Of a stretch of DNA of 32,881 bases, positions 1 through 7,699 are shown piece by piece. The notes under the pieces are model-generated. The model was given only the letters and a program-made list of their open reading frames with translations, made no database searches and was not told the origin of the DNA. The stretch lies in assembly GCA_022800525.1 (NCBI GenBank), contig JAAWQM010000033.1, positions 1 to 32,881 on the forward strand, in the 5' to 3' direction. The stretch is from Oscillospiraceae bacterium. Lineage in GTDB: Bacteria > Bacillota > Clostridia > Oscillospirales > Oscillospiraceae. The stretch's first letter is position 1. Every line of letters begins with the position of its first letter. Both the position numbers and the translations under genes were made by a program.

Positions 1-1
1 C

Positions 2-829
2 ATCCTGGGCACCGACCCGGACAGCGACCGGGTGGGCATCATGGTCCGGGACAAGGACGGCGAGTACAAGGTCATGACCGGCAACCAGACCGGCGTGGTA
101 CTGCTGGACTACCTGCTGGGCGCGATGAAGCGCACGGGCAAGCTGCCTGAGAAGCCGGTGGCCCTGAAGACCATCGTGACCACCGAGATGGCCAAGGCTG
201 TGGCCCTCAGCCACGGGGCGGAGTGCTATGACACCTTTACCGGCTTCAAGTTCATCGCTGAGAAGAAGAACGCCCTGGAGGGCAGCGGCGAGGGCATGGT
301 TGTGTTCTCCTACGAGGAGAGCTACGGCTATATGTTCGGCGATTTTGTCCGGGACAAGGACGCCGTCACGGCCTCCCTGCTGCTCACGGAGATGGCTGCC
401 TACTACTACGCCAAGGGCATGACGGTGCTGGACGCCTATCAGGCGCTGTGCGAGAAGCACGGCTACTACGGCGAGAAGACCCACAATCTGGTCATGCCCG
501 GCCTGGACGGTCTGGCGGACATGGCGAAGCTGATGAAGTCCCTGCGGGAGAATCCGCCCGCCGAGATCGCGGGGGTGAAGACCGTCCAGTTCAAGGATTA
601 CTCCGACGGCAGCGTGCTGGACTGCGCCACCGGTGCGAAGTCCTCCATGGAGCTGTCCGGCTCCAATGTGCTACGCTTCGAGCTGGCCGACGGTACCTCC
701 GTCATCGTCCGCCCCTCCGGTACGGAGCCCAAGATCAAGGTGTATATCCTCACCAAGGGCGCGGATCCCGCCGAACGCGATGAAAACATCAGGAAATATG
801 GCGAATGGGTGGATACACTGAAAAAATGA
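2..829 (+). CDS. Phosphoglucomutase/phosphomannomutase, C-terminal part
   Basis: C-terminal portion of an alpha-D-phosphohexomutase, which interconverts hexose-1-phosphate and hexose-6-phosphate in the cytoplasm. The reading frame is open from base 2, so the gene starts upstream of the window; the catalytic phosphoserine segment is missing. At the edge the metal-binding loop reads T-D-P-D-S-D-R-V-G, the family signature. Further on are an E-E-S-Y-G-Y stretch (sugar-binding loop) and near the end R-P-S-G-T-E-P-K, the phosphate-binding loop of domain 4. The stop is TGA at 827-829. Glucose versus mannose or glucosamine specificity cannot be decided from this part. An aminotransferase follows after 51 bases, with only a short GC hairpin (841-856) between, so the two may be co-transcribed. 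Confidence 0.93.
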   Translation: MLGTDPDSDRVGIMVRDKDGEYKVMTGNQTGVVLLDYLLGAMKRTGKLPEKPVALKTIVTTEMAKAVALSHGAECYDTFTGFKFIAEKKNALEGSGEGMVVFSYEESYGYMFGDFVRDKDAVTASLLLTEMAAYYYAKGMTVLDAYQALCEKHGYYGEKTHNLVMPGLDGLADMAKLMKSLRENPPAEIAGVKTVQFKDYSDGSVLDCATGAKSSMELSGSNVLRFELADGTSVIVRPSGTEPKIKVYILTKGADPAERDENIRKYGEWVDTLKK

Positions 830-880
830 CACCCTGATGCCTCCGCCCCGGCGGAGCCGTGAGAACAGAAGGAGACGATT

Positions 881-2074
881 ATGAGATTTTCCAGCAAAGT
901 GAAGAAATGCGGACTTTCCCCCATGCGCAAGTTCCATCCCTACGCCGTAGCGGCCAAGGAGGCGGGAAAGAGGATTTATCATCTGAACATTGGCCAGCCC
1001 GACATCGCCACCCCGCCCCAGTATTTCGAGGCCGTCCGGAGCTTCCATCAGCCGGTGCTCGCCTACGCCGAGTCCCCGGGAATGCCCGTGCTCATCGACG
1101 CCATCCTCCGGTACTACGGCAAGCATGGTATGCAATTCTCCGCTGGCGATGTGCTCATCACCACCGGCGGCAGTGAGGCGCTGCAGATCGTCTTCAACTG
1201 CATCCTTGACGACGGCGACGAAATCATCATCCCCGAGCCCTTCTACCCCAACTACAACACCATGGTGAACACCTGCGGCGCGGTCATCCGCCCCATCCAC
1301 ACCTCCCCCGAGGACGGCTATTTCTACGCCGACCGCGCCCGGATCGAGGCCGCCATCAATGAGCGTACCCGCGCCATCATGTGTACCAATCCCGGCAATC
1401 CAACCGGAAACGTCCTGTCTCCGGAGGAAATGCGCATGATCGCCGACGTGGCCAAGGAGCACGAGCTGTTCCTGATCGGCGACGAGGCATACCGGGAGTT
1501 CGTCTATGAGGAGGACGCTCCTCTGCGCTCCATGGGCGAGTTTGCCGATGCGGCCGAAAACGTCATAATTATAGACACTGTCTCCAAACGTTTCTCCGCC
1601 TGCGGCGCGCGGATCGGCTGCATCATCAGCCGCAACCGGGAGCTTATCGGCGAGGCCCTCAAGTATTGCCAGGCCCGCCTGTCTGTGGCGACCCTGGACC
1701 AGGTGGCCTCCGCCGCCCTCTACGATGTGGGGCCGGAGTACTTCACCGCCGTCAAGGCGGAGTATAAGCTCCGCCGCGACACTGTGGTGTCGAAGCTGAA
1801 GAGCATCCCCGGCGTCATCTGCGAGAGTCCCAAGGGAGCGTTCTACATCATGGCCGCGCTGCCGGTGGACGACGCCGACAAGTTCCAACAGTGGCTGCTG
1901 ACGGACTTTGACGACAATGGCGACACCGTCATGTTCGCCCCCGGCGGGCCCTTCTACGCCACCCCCGGCAAGGGCCGCAACGAGATCCGTATTGCCTACG
2001 TCCTCAAGCAGAAGGACCTGGAGCGGGCCATGGACCTGCTGGCCCTGGGCATCGAGGCGTACAACAAGCGGTAA
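881..2074 (+). CDS. PLP-dependent aminotransferase, class I/II (aspartate aminotransferase fold)
   Basis: A 397-residue fold-type I aminotransferase, the normal full length. It transfers an amino group between an amino acid and a 2-oxo acid using pyridoxal phosphate. Visible motifs are the substrate-loop N-P-G-N-P-T-G, the D-E-A-Y cofactor-ring contact and the S-K-R-F segment, whose lysine (about residue 236) is the expected PLP Schiff-base residue. The ATG follows AGAAGGAGACG at a normal distance. The amino donor cannot be assigned from sequence alone; aspartate- or aromatic-type enzymes share this pattern. It ends just before a strong hairpin terminator and may be read together with the upstream mutase. 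Confidence 0.93.
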   Translation: MRFSSKVKKCGLSPMRKFHPYAVAAKEAGKRIYHLNIGQPDIATPPQYFEAVRSFHQPVLAYAESPGMPVLIDAILRYYGKHGMQFSAGDVLITTGGSEALQIVFNCILDDGDEIIIPEPFYPNYNTMVNTCGAVIRPIHTSPEDGYFYADRARIEAAINERTRAIMCTNPGNPTGNVLSPEEMRMIADVAKEHELFLIGDEAYREFVYEEDAPLRSMGEFADAAENVIIIDTVSKRFSACGARIGCIISRNRELIGEALKYCQARLSVATLDQVASAALYDVGPEYFTAVKAEYKLRRDTVVSKLKSIPGVICESPKGAFYIMAALPVDDADKFQQWLLTDFDDNGDTVMFAPGGPFYATPGKGRNEIRIAYVLKQKDLERAMDLLALGIEAYNKR

Positions 2075-2090
2075 GCCGCCGGTATCCGCA

Positions 2091-2124
2091 AATCAAAACC
2101 ACTGGGAAACCAGTGGTTTTGATT
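2091..2124 (+). terminator. Intrinsic terminator after the aminotransferase gene
   Basis: Perfect 15-bp inverted repeat (2091-2105 with 2110-2124), GAAA loop, TTTT inside the 3' arm and a further T-rich stretch just after. It lies 17 bases past the stop codon and isolates the upstream genes from the next leader. Confidence 0.85.
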
Positions 2125-2243
2125 GCCTTTTCAGAGAATATTGGAATGCTGGACGGTTTCGTTCTTTCTCCGTCTCTCACAGAGGGAGCGTATCATTGGG
2201 CTCCGGTATTTTTGATCTTTTTCTGCAATCCCCGAAAAAACAC

Positions 2244-2272
2244 TTGACAAAGCCGCTGAACTGTGCTAGTTT
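2244..2272 (+). promoter_or_regulatory. Promoter of the T-box leader and trpB2
   Basis: TTGACA at 2244-2249, 17-bp spacer, TAGTTT at 2267-2272 preceded by TGTGC, an extended -10. Transcription should begin near 2279, just ahead of the T-box. The stretch 2125-2243 between terminator and promoter shows no gene or structure. Confidence 0.75.
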
Positions 2273-2278
2273 ATAAAA

Positions 2279-2558
2279 AAACCAATGAGAGAGTGTAAGT
2301 AAGTCCGGCGCACCCCTTTCAGAGAGCTGCGGAATGGTGGGACCGCGGCAGGCAGAACTGGACTGAATGGGCTTTCGAGGGCAAACCAAAAGGGATTTCC
2401 GAGTAGGCAAGCCGGAGGGGACCTCCGTTATCAAATCCGGCGCGTGTTTGCGCGCACTGAGAGGACGCGGTTTCGCGTCAAGCCGGGTGGCACCGCAGAA
2501 GTGTTATGTATCGCTTCTGTCCCAGCAGAGAAAGCTAGGGACAGAGGCGTTTTCTTTT
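2279..2558 (+). ncRNA. T-box riboswitch, tryptophan specifier
   Basis: Leader that senses uncharged tRNA. The specifier loop reads GAA-TGG followed by GCTTTCGAG, giving a TGG (Trp) codon at 2368-2370 in the usual GAA-NNN context. An AGAGAG-type Stem I motif precedes it. The conserved T-box core is GGGTGGCACCGCAG at 2485-2498; its TGGC would pair with a tRNA ending GCCA, matching the G discriminator of tRNA-Trp. A terminator follows: arm 2512-2523 with arm 2538-2549 (one G-U pair), then a T-rich run. Binding of uncharged tRNA-Trp should favour the antiterminator and allow read-through into trpB2. Exact Stem I limits were not folded. Confidence 0.93.
2512..2558 (+). terminator. Regulated terminator of the Trp T-box
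   Basis: Twelve-base arms CGCTTCTGTCCC and GGGACAGAGGCG separated by 14 bases, then TTTTCTTTT. It is the alternative fold to the antiterminator that uses the T-box core just upstream. Confidence 0.88.
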
Positions 2559-2592
2559 GTCCCGACACATTCAAGAAAAGGAGAACAAAACC

Positions 2593-3969
2593 ATGAGCGA
2601 AAACAAAATCCCCTACAAAATCTACCTCTCCGAGGACGAAATGCCCAGGACCTGGTACAACCTCCGGGCCGACATGAAGAACAAGCCCGCCCCCCTCCTG
2701 AACCCCGGCACCCTCCAGCCCATGACCGCCCAGGAGCTGGAAGGCGTGTTCTGCTTGGAGCTGGTGCAGCAGGAGCTGGACAACGACACCCCCTTCTTTG
2801 AGATCCCCCAGGAGATCCGGGACTTCTACAAGATGTACCGCCCCTCGCCCCTGGTCCGGGCCTACTGCCTGGAGGAGAAGCTGCAAACCCCCGCCAGAAT
2901 TTACTACAAATTTGAGGGCAACAACACCTCCGGCTCCCACAAGCTCAACTCCGCCATCGCCCAGGCTTATTACGCCAAGCAGCAGGGACTCAAGGGCGTG
3001 ACCACCGAAACCGGCGCGGGTCAGTGGGGTACCGCTCTCTCCATGGCCTGTGGCTATCTGGGCCTGGACTGCAAGGTTTTCATGGTCAAATGCTCCTATG
3101 AGCAGAAGCCCTTCCGCCGGGAGGTCATGAAGGTCTACGGCTCCTCCGTCACGCCCTCCCCCACCGAGACCACTCAGGTGGGCAAAAAGATTCTCGCGGA
3201 ATTCCCTGGCACCACCGGTTCTCTGGGCTGCGCCATCAGCGAGGCTGTGGAGACTGCCGTCTCCAACCCCGGCTACCGCTACGTCCTGGGCAGCGTCCTG
3301 AACCAGGTGCTCCTCCACCAGTCCATCATCGGTCTGGAGAGCAAGATTGCCATGGACAAGTACGGCGTCAAGCCCGACATCATCATCGGCTGCGCCGGCG
3401 GCGGCAGCAACCTGGGCGGCCTCATCGCCCCCTTCATGGGCGAGAAGCTGCGGGGCGAGGCGGATTACCGCATTATCGCCGTGGAGCCCGCCTCCTGCCC
3501 CAGCTTCACCAGAGGCGAGTACCGCTATGACTTCTGCGACACCGGCATGGTGTGCCCCCTGGCGAAGATGTATACCCTGGGCAGCTCTTTCATCCCCAAC
3601 GCCGACCATGCCGGCGGCCTGCGGTTCCACGGCATGAGTTCCATCCTGAGCCAGCTGTACGCCGACGGCTATATGGAGGCTGTTTCCGTCAGACAGACCG
3701 ACGTCTTTGAGGCTGCGGAGACCTTCGCCCGTGTGGAGGGCATCCTGCCCGCCCCCGAATCCAGCCACGCGATTCTGGCCGCCATCAACGAGGCGATGAA
3801 ATGCAAGGAGACCGGCGAGGAAAAGACAATCCTCTTCGGCCTTACCGGTACCGGATATTTTGATCTGGTGGCCTATGAGAAGTTCCACTCCGGCGAGATG
3901 AAGAATGTGACCCCCACCGACGAGGATATCGCCAGAAGTCTGGCCCAGCTCCCCAAGGTTGACCGATAA
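2593..3969 (+). CDS. trpB: Tryptophan synthase beta-like enzyme (TrpB2 type)
   Basis: A 458-residue PLP enzyme condensing indole (or a related acceptor) with serine to give tryptophan. It is longer than the usual ~400-residue TrpB1 and has the N-terminal extension and P-R-T-W-Y-N-L start of the TrpB2 subgroup. The PLP lysine lies in G-S-H-K-L-N (residue 117); E-T-G-A-G-Q-W-G follows, and the phosphate-binding glycine cup is A-G-G-G-S-N-L-G. The ATG at 2593 is set by AAAAGGAGA; an upstream in-frame TTG at 2557 lies within the leader terminator and is not used. The gene stands alone behind a Trp T-box, so tryptophan starvation should induce it; no trpA or other trp gene is in the window. TrpB2 proteins often work without TrpA, suggesting indole salvage. 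Confidence 0.95.
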   Translation: MSENKIPYKIYLSEDEMPRTWYNLRADMKNKPAPLLNPGTLQPMTAQELEGVFCLELVQQELDNDTPFFEIPQEIRDFYKMYRPSPLVRAYCLEEKLQTPARIYYKFEGNNTSGSHKLNSAIAQAYYAKQQGLKGVTTETGAGQWGTALSMACGYLGLDCKVFMVKCSYEQKPFRREVMKVYGSSVTPSPTETTQVGKKILAEFPGTTGSLGCAISEAVETAVSNPGYRYVLGSVLNQVLLHQSIIGLESKIAMDKYGVKPDIIIGCAGGGSNLGGLIAPFMGEKLRGEADYRIIAVEPASCPSFTRGEYRYDFCDTGMVCPLAKMYTLGSSFIPNADHAGGLRFHGMSSILSQLYADGYMEAVSVRQTDVFEAAETFARVEGILPAPESSHAILAAINEAMKCKETGEEKTILFGLTGTGYFDLVAYEKFHSGEMKNVTPTDEDIARSLAQLPKVDR

Positions 3970-3987
3970 TCCGGAGAAAAGCAAGAG

Positions 3988-4030
3988 GAGTACGCCGCCT
4001 GCGCCGTTTTGCAGGCGGCGTACTCTTTTT
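3988..4030. terminator. Terminator between convergent trpB2 and HTH-kinase genes
   Basis: Perfect 15-bp stem (3988-4002 with 4011-4025), 8-base loop, then TTTTT on the + strand. The minus gene ends at 4029, so its transcript enters the same hairpin and meets a T-rich region on the other side; likely bidirectional. Confidence 0.88.
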
Positions 4031-5324
4031 AGATGTTCAGTTCATCAAAGCCGGAAATCAGCCATTGCGTCATACGCTTGTTGGTTTCAAAAATATCCTC
4101 ATATTTGTCCTGCCCGGAAAACCATGCCACACATACCAGCTGGTTGGCAATGACCACATAAGGGAGCGCCCGTTTCTCCTCAGCTGTGAGCTTGACCACG
4201 CTGTCGTACCCCCAGATGATATTCCGGTATATCTCCAGCCACTTGTCAAGCGCATCCCGCCGGTTTACATCAAAGCATTCGGATAAAACCGCCAGAGCCG
4301 CATAGCAGGGATCATAGATCCGCAGATTCCGTTCGGACAATTCAAAATCAATGAAGCCCCACTTGTCCTGGGATACAATAATATTTCCCGGATGGGGGTC
4401 CCGGTGGATGATTTGCCGGGGCAGGCTGCCATAGAGCTTTCCGAAGGTCTCCAGATACTCCCGGCGGAACGGCTCAGGGAGCGGCAGGATATCCTTCGCC
4501 CTCGGCATCGCCCAATCCCGCACGGTTTCATACAGGTTCACGTCGTTTACACAGGTATCCACTTTGCAGAGAACCAAATGCAGCTGCCCGATCATCTCAC
4601 CGGCGAATCTGGCCTTTGCCGCATAATCCCCCTCAAAGAAGCCGTGGGAAAGTAGCGGCGTGCCAGACAGCCGCCGGGTCACATAGAAAAACAGGCCGCT
4701 ATCTTGTACATACTCCCCTCCGTCCGCCGCCGCTACCGGAGACGCCGCCTGCAAGCCGGCATTTTCAATCAGCCTGCTGAGCGCCGCCGCTTTCTTTACT
4801 TTGTCCAGATCAGCGGAGAATTTCAAAACAAAGCCGCTGCCGGCATAAAAGGCGGAGTCCGCCTTTTCCCCGCTGCCCTCGTAATAGATATCTGAAACCG
4901 GTTCCTTTTCCAGGTTCCAGTGCGCCAGAATCTCCGACGCTTTCTTGTGGGATATGGTCATATGTTCCTCCTGATACAGATTAGGTTTACAGGGGCGTCT
5001 GGCCCTTCTTTTTTTCAGATAGACGGAGGGCGTACAACCAAATTCCCGCCGGAACGCTTTATAGAACCCCGCGTATGTCTCGAATCCATACTCCAATATC
5101 ACATCAATTCTCTTTCGCCCGCCATGGATCTCATAAATTGCGTGCAGCAGCCTCCGCCGGAGAATGTACTGCATGACCGGCATACCCACAGCCGGCTGAA
5201 ACAGCCTGTAATAGTGGAATAAAGAATAACCCGCCCGCTCGGAGAGCTCCGCAGCGGTGATCTGCGCCTTCAGATTCTCCTCAATGAAATCCAGTCTATT
5301 CTGAATGCTTTTCCGATGATCCAA
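4029..5324 (-). CDS. AraC-type HTH fused to an aminoglycoside phosphotransferase-like kinase domain
   Basis: A 431-residue two-domain protein. Residues ~5-105 form an AraC/XylS double helix-turn-helix (E-R-A-G-Y-S first helix region, G-F-E-T-Y-A-G-F-Y-K-A-F-R-R-E-F-G in the second). Residues ~122-431 form an APH/choline-kinase-like fold: H-R-D-P-H-P-G-N with catalytic D309, and a metal-binding D-F-E at 326-328. The TTG start at 5324 follows AAAGGAGGG with six bases; a longer frame from 5426 lacks such a site. Exactly at the junction is a second AGGAGG-AACAT-ATG (ATG at 4961), so the kinase may also be made alone. The sensor domain usual in AraC proteins is replaced by the kinase. Substrate is unknown; resistance should not be assumed. 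Confidence 0.85.
   Translation of the reverse strand: MDHRKSIQNRLDFIEENLKAQITAAELSERAGYSLFHYYRLFQPAVGMPVMQYILRRRLLHAIYEIHGGRKRIDVILEYGFETYAGFYKAFRREFGCTPSVYLKKRRARRPCKPNLYQEEHMTISHKKASEILAHWNLEKEPVSDIYYEGSGEKADSAFYAGSGFVLKFSADLDKVKKAAALSRLIENAGLQAASPVAAADGGEYVQDSGLFFYVTRRLSGTPLLSHGFFEGDYAAKARFAGEMIGQLHLVLCKVDTCVNDVNLYETVRDWAMPRAKDILPLPEPFRREYLETFGKLYGSLPRQIIHRDPHPGNIIVSQDKWGFIDFELSERNLRIYDPCYAALAVLSECFDVNRRDALDKWLEIYRNIIWGYDSVVKLTAEEKRALPYVVIANQLVCVAWFSGQDKYEDIFETNKRMTQWLISGFDELNI
4959..4974 (-). promoter_or_regulatory. Internal ribosome binding site at the HTH/kinase junction
   Basis: On the minus strand AGGAGG sits five bases before an in-frame ATG (4961-4959), which encodes M122 of the fusion at the start of the kinase domain. 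This is as strong as the site at the gene start. Confidence 0.6.
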
Positions 5325-5502
5325 TTGCCGTCCCTCCTTTCCTGCTTCATTGCAGCTGCATGTAGAAGGATACCATATAACCCGGAAAAAATCCTTTCCC
5401 GCCTTGCGAAGTGATATGATCTCCAAATGAAAAACACGAAAAAAATATGAATGAAAGTATTACAGGCGTCAGAAGCCAGTCTCCGGCAAAACCGCCAGGT
5501 CA

Positions 5503-5531
5503 TTGACAATATGCACATCTCATAGTATACT
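5503..5531 (+). promoter_or_regulatory. Promoter of the zinc-ribbon protein gene
   Basis: TTGACA at 5503-5508, 17-bp spacer, TATACT at 5526-5531: one of the closest matches to consensus in the window. The rest of the 274-base gap between the divergent genes (5325-5598) holds no further clear element; no convincing minus-strand promoter for the HTH-kinase gene was found. Confidence 0.8.
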
Positions 5532-5598
5532 TGTTCTAAAAAGCGCGTTGCTGCGCGATATCTGCCGTTAGGAAGAAAGCAGCAGGAGGGAAGATCAC

Positions 5599-6570
5599 AT
5601 GATATGGGTCGATGCGTACGACCGGCAGCACAGGCCGACCATCCTGGATATCCGGCAATATCTGTCAGCCCCAACGATGGGACTGCTGGAGCGGCTGAAT
5701 CATGAACTGTTTCAAAAATACCGCGTCAAAGCAGCGCCGCCCCGCTATACGCAGAAAAGCGGCTGGGTATTCCCGTACCGGCTGCAGGGGCTGACGTTAT
5801 TTACCCTGGCGGTCCAGGACGAGACCGGCTTTGCCGCCGGTGAATTTCTCATAAGGGATGAGAGCGGCCTCGCCCTTGCCCTGGAGGAGATGGACCGCCG
5901 CTGTCAAGGGGGCTTTTTGCAAAAAGCGAAAGACTCTGTGGCATCCCGGAAGGATCGCGCGCGGGACAGGCGCGCACATGAGCAGACCCTGGAGAAAACA
6001 GCTGTCGGCCCATCAGACGCGTTGCCGCCGGGAAACAACCCGAAGAAGTTGAACAAATTTTCCTGGGTACCGGCGCTTCCCCCCGACAAGCTGCGCCGGC
6101 TGTACCGCAGCTCAGCCGGCGGAATGCTGGACCAGGACCTGCTGGACGATGTTGGCATTCTGCTGTATATGCGTTGCCGGCAGGGGACCGAGGAATACGC
6201 GCTTCTCCGCAGCGGGCGGCTGAAATGCCATCACTGCGGCGCGGTCCTTCCCAGGGAGGATGGCCTGATGGTGTGCGGATGCGGATATCAATACACCTTC
6301 CGGGCATACAATAACAGCTTTAACGACCACCACATGCCTGGAGGAAACGCGACGCATATTTTCGCGGAATTTGTGGAAAAATGGCCGGATGCGCAGACGG
6401 ATTCCGCAAAAATGAACTTGATTGATTGGATGGTCCACCAGTGCCATATCAGTATGGCCTCCGGCCTGCGGCTGAGATCGGTGCTGAAGAATTTGATCGA
6501 CGCGCCCCAGAGGACGGCGGAGAAGCTTGTGCTTGAGCTTGCGTATGGAGACGCGGAAAATTCCATATGA
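5599..6570 (+). CDS. Uncharacterised protein with a C-terminal zinc ribbon
   Basis: A 323-residue protein I do not recognise by family. The N-terminal ~110 residues look globular and mixed. Residues ~115-155 are a charged, low-complexity linker rich in K, R and P. The C-terminal part has a four-cysteine ribbon, C-H-H-C at 210-213 and C-G-C at 226-228, followed by a conserved-looking F-N-D-H-H and W-M-V-H-Q-C-H. Such a ribbon plus His-rich tail could bind nucleic acid or be a derived HNH-like or structural zinc site; this is inference. No signal peptide or membrane segment. GCAGGAGGGA precedes the ATG. It is divergent from the HTH-kinase fusion, and both genes are visibly less GC-rich than the surroundings, suggesting accessory DNA. 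Confidence 0.8.
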   Translation: MIWVDAYDRQHRPTILDIRQYLSAPTMGLLERLNHELFQKYRVKAAPPRYTQKSGWVFPYRLQGLTLFTLAVQDETGFAAGEFLIRDESGLALALEEMDRRCQGGFLQKAKDSVASRKDRARDRRAHEQTLEKTAVGPSDALPPGNNPKKLNKFSWVPALPPDKLRRLYRSSAGGMLDQDLLDDVGILLYMRCRQGTEEYALLRSGRLKCHHCGAVLPREDGLMVCGCGYQYTFRAYNNSFNDHHMPGGNATHIFAEFVEKWPDAQTDSAKMNLIDWMVHQCHISMASGLRLRSVLKNLIDAPQRTAEKLVLELAYGDAENSI

Positions 6571-6584
6571 CCCATGCGGATATA

Positions 6585-6620
6585 AAAGGGAGACGGATCG
6601 CCATGGATCCGCCTCCCTTT
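6585..6620 (+). terminator. Probable terminator between convergent genes
   Basis: Fifteen-base arms (6585-6599 and 6606-6620) with one mismatch and a six-base loop. The following T-tract is weak on both strands, but the position just after the zinc-ribbon gene and before a convergent minus gene fits a terminator. Confidence 0.6.
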
Positions 6621-6657
6621 GTGATCTGTCGTTTGCCTGCTTCCAGAGAGTAAGCGC

Positions 6658-7674
6658 TCACATCTCCCAGGGCGCTTCCGGGTTTGCCGCGCCGCCCTTC
6701 CTGGTCCGCGCGGGGCGGAAGGTTCTGACTGCCAGGAAAACAGCGATTACCAGGAACACCGCGCCTGCGGCGCAGAAGGCCCGGATGGCATTGAAGGCGC
6801 GGGGAATCAGCAGCATGACGGGGCCCATCTCGTCCAGCTCATCCTGGGTATACCCGAAATCCTCCATCATTTCCTCGTAGTAGCTCACCAGATCGGGCTC
6901 CTCCTTCTCCAGCAGCTTGACCCGCCCGTCGAAGGGGACGGTGGTCACCGTGTCGTCGCCGCCCATCAGATACTCCCAGGTCTCCTCCGACAGCTTCTCC
7001 ATGGACGTGCCCTTGGAGGCGTTGATCTCGATGGCTGCGAAGTCGTCTCCGGCGGGGATGATGTAATAGTAGGCGCTGGTCTTCTTGGCGGTCCGGGAGC
7101 CGTCGCTGCGCTCCGTCCAGGACTGCTCAATGGCAAAATAATCCAGGGCGTAGTAGATGTCGCCGCACACCCGGTCGCCTACCTCCACCGTGCCGTCAAT
7201 CAAGTCTCCGAAGTCCTTGGGCGTTCCAAAGGACGCCAAGGTGTCGCTCAGGCTGATGAACAGCAGTCCGACGGCGAGGGCGGCGCAGATCAGCAGTCTG
7301 GGCAGCTCGCCAGGCTGGGGCTTCCTGGCGGGACGGCGGGCGGGGATGCGCTTGTCCAGATAGGCCAGCAGATCCTTGCGGCCCTTGCTGAGAGAGATGC
7401 AGTAGGACCCGCCGTTCTCCACAAACATCCGCATGGCCTTGGGGGATATGCAGGCCTCCGCGTCAACGATTTCCCCATAGGGCAGGGAGAAGGCCGGCCG
7501 CCACGCGGCCACGTTTCCGCCCTGTCCCTCGAAGAGGATGCGCTTGTCGGTCACGGTAAATTCGCCGTGAATCTTCCGTCCGCTGTGTCCCGGCATGGCG
7601 AGGCACGCCCCTTTTACGCGGCCCAGCTCGTTCTCGTCAGGCAAAAGCTGCAAAAATTCGATCGTCTCATTCAT
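6658..7674 (-). CDS. Two-pass membrane protein with a possible PH/GRAM-like N-terminal domain
   Basis: A 338-residue protein of unknown function. Residues ~15-105 (G-E-F-T-V-T-D-K-R-I-L-F followed by S-L-P-Y-G-E-I) resemble the bacterial PH/GRAM-like pattern seen in short membrane-associated domains. A hydrophobic segment follows at ~128-147, then an extracytoplasmic-looking acidic stretch of ~150 residues, a second membrane segment at ~298-320, and a basic tail. The ATG at 7674 follows AGGAGGGAGAG at a rather long distance. It lies 25 bases after another membrane-protein gene on the same strand, so the two probably form one transcript. No catalytic motif was seen. Confidence 0.82.
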   Translation of the reverse strand: MNETIEFLQLLPDENELGRVKGACLAMPGHSGRKIHGEFTVTDKRILFEGQGGNVAAWRPAFSLPYGEIVDAEACISPKAMRMFVENGGSYCISLSKGRKDLLAYLDKRIPARRPARKPQPGELPRLLICAALAVGLLFISLSDTLASFGTPKDFGDLIDGTVEVGDRVCGDIYYALDYFAIEQSWTERSDGSRTAKKTSAYYYIIPAGDDFAAIEINASKGTSMEKLSEETWEYLMGGDDTVTTVPFDGRVKLLEKEEPDLVSYYEEMMEDFGYTQDELDEMGPVMLLIPRAFNAIRAFCAAGAVFLVIAVFLAVRTFRPARTRKGGAANPEAPWEM

Positions 7675-7699
7675 AGCAGGTATCTCTCCCTCCTGTCAA

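Noticed and set aside
841-856. Terminator between the mutase and aminotransferase genes
   Set aside because: A 7-bp CTCCGCC/GGCGGAG hairpin exists but no T-run follows, so read-through is as likely.
4029-5426. Longer 465-residue start for the HTH-kinase fusion
   Set aside because: The 34 extra residues have no ribosome site, while a TTG with AAAGGAGGG fits the beginning of the HTH domain.
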